This document shows positions 63,760 to 64,000 of a stretch of 64,000 nt of DNA, one piece after another (position 1 is the first letter of the stretch; the number at the start of each line of letters is the position of its first letter). The notes beneath the pieces were generated by a model. The model was given only the letters and a program-made list of their open reading frames with translations. It ran no database searches and had not been told where the DNA came from. Source of the stretch: Kryptolebias marmoratus (Eukaryota > Chordata > Actinopteri > Cyprinodontiformes > Rivulidae); contig NC_051436.1 of NCBI RefSeq assembly GCF_001649575.2, positions 11,116,482 through 11,180,481 on the forward strand, given 5' to 3'. The position numbers and the translations under genes are program-made.

Positions 63760-64000
63760 CAAACAGCCCGTTCCCTTCCTTTATCCTTAACTGAACCTGG
63801 CCGAGGAGTTGGTTTCTCACTTGGGTGTGAGGATCCCGGACGAGCCCCCAATAATTTAACTTCTTCTTTTCCCTGGCTGATACGGGTTGAAGCGCTACCG
63901 TTTTTTAAAAATTTATTCCAAGTCTTCCTTTCCTGACGCACAGTGAAGTTAGGAGAATGTGGTCTTGAGTGTCCGGACTTTAGTGCTGTTGACGTCGTCT

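Overview
The window is nuclear DNA of a vertebrate, almost certainly a ray-finned (teleost) fish and probably a percomorph. Genes are split by GT-AG introns, coding exons cover under a tenth of the sequence, and the spacers hold fish-type DNA-transposon relics (Tc1-like, hAT-like and foldback elements), TA microsatellites and a tRNA-derived SINE. It is an assembled contig: there are four N gaps (37734-37758, 47336, 55504-55519, 56812-56846), each beside TA or poly-C runs. I saw no rRNA, tRNA gene, CRISPR array or operon structure. All identifications come from reading the sequence; no database search was run.

Layout. (1) Positions 1-1836, minus strand: the 5' end of a pcolce-like gene (procollagen C-proteinase enhancer), namely a signal-peptide exon and the first part of the first CUB domain; the rest lies beyond the left edge. 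(2) Positions 4820-20859, minus strand: a near-complete period circadian clock gene, per1, rebuilt here as 19 coding exons encoding about 1430 residues. Its 3' UTR runs left to about 3.73 kb. Candidate untranslated first exons and promoters lie at 24.5-25.0 kb (two E-boxes and a palindromic pair of CCAAT boxes) and perhaps at 30.06-30.9 kb (E-box, CRE, GC box). One per1 exon (15060-15274) carries a frameshift and lacks the stretch that normally follows the PAS-B domain. (3) Positions 35.3-62.8 kb, plus strand: a RELT-family receptor gene, best matched to rell1, with five well-supported coding exons (43169 to 61458), one tentative first exon (35292-35316) and one tentative last exon (62654-62790). 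(4) Positions 62.8-64 kb: downstream flank with a SINE.

The three genes are not an operon and have no evident joint job. PER1 is the clock repressor that works with CRY against CLOCK/BMAL1. PCOLCE acts in extracellular collagen maturation. RELL1 is a one-pass membrane protein with an OSR1/SPAK-binding RFRV motif. per1 and the rell1-like gene are divergent, so the 21-35 kb stretch holds both upstream regions.

The main non-genic observations are: the frameshift in per1; two perfect TTATGTAA D-boxes 12 bp apart in a per1 intron; a foldback element carrying a captured MADF-domain fragment; a 481-bp foldback element with arms of about 130 bp; an hAT-type MITE with a 7/8 target-site duplication; and a dispersed ~200-300 bp repeat family that forms a three-copy tandem array at 31.86-32.74 kb and sits directly after a rell1 exon.
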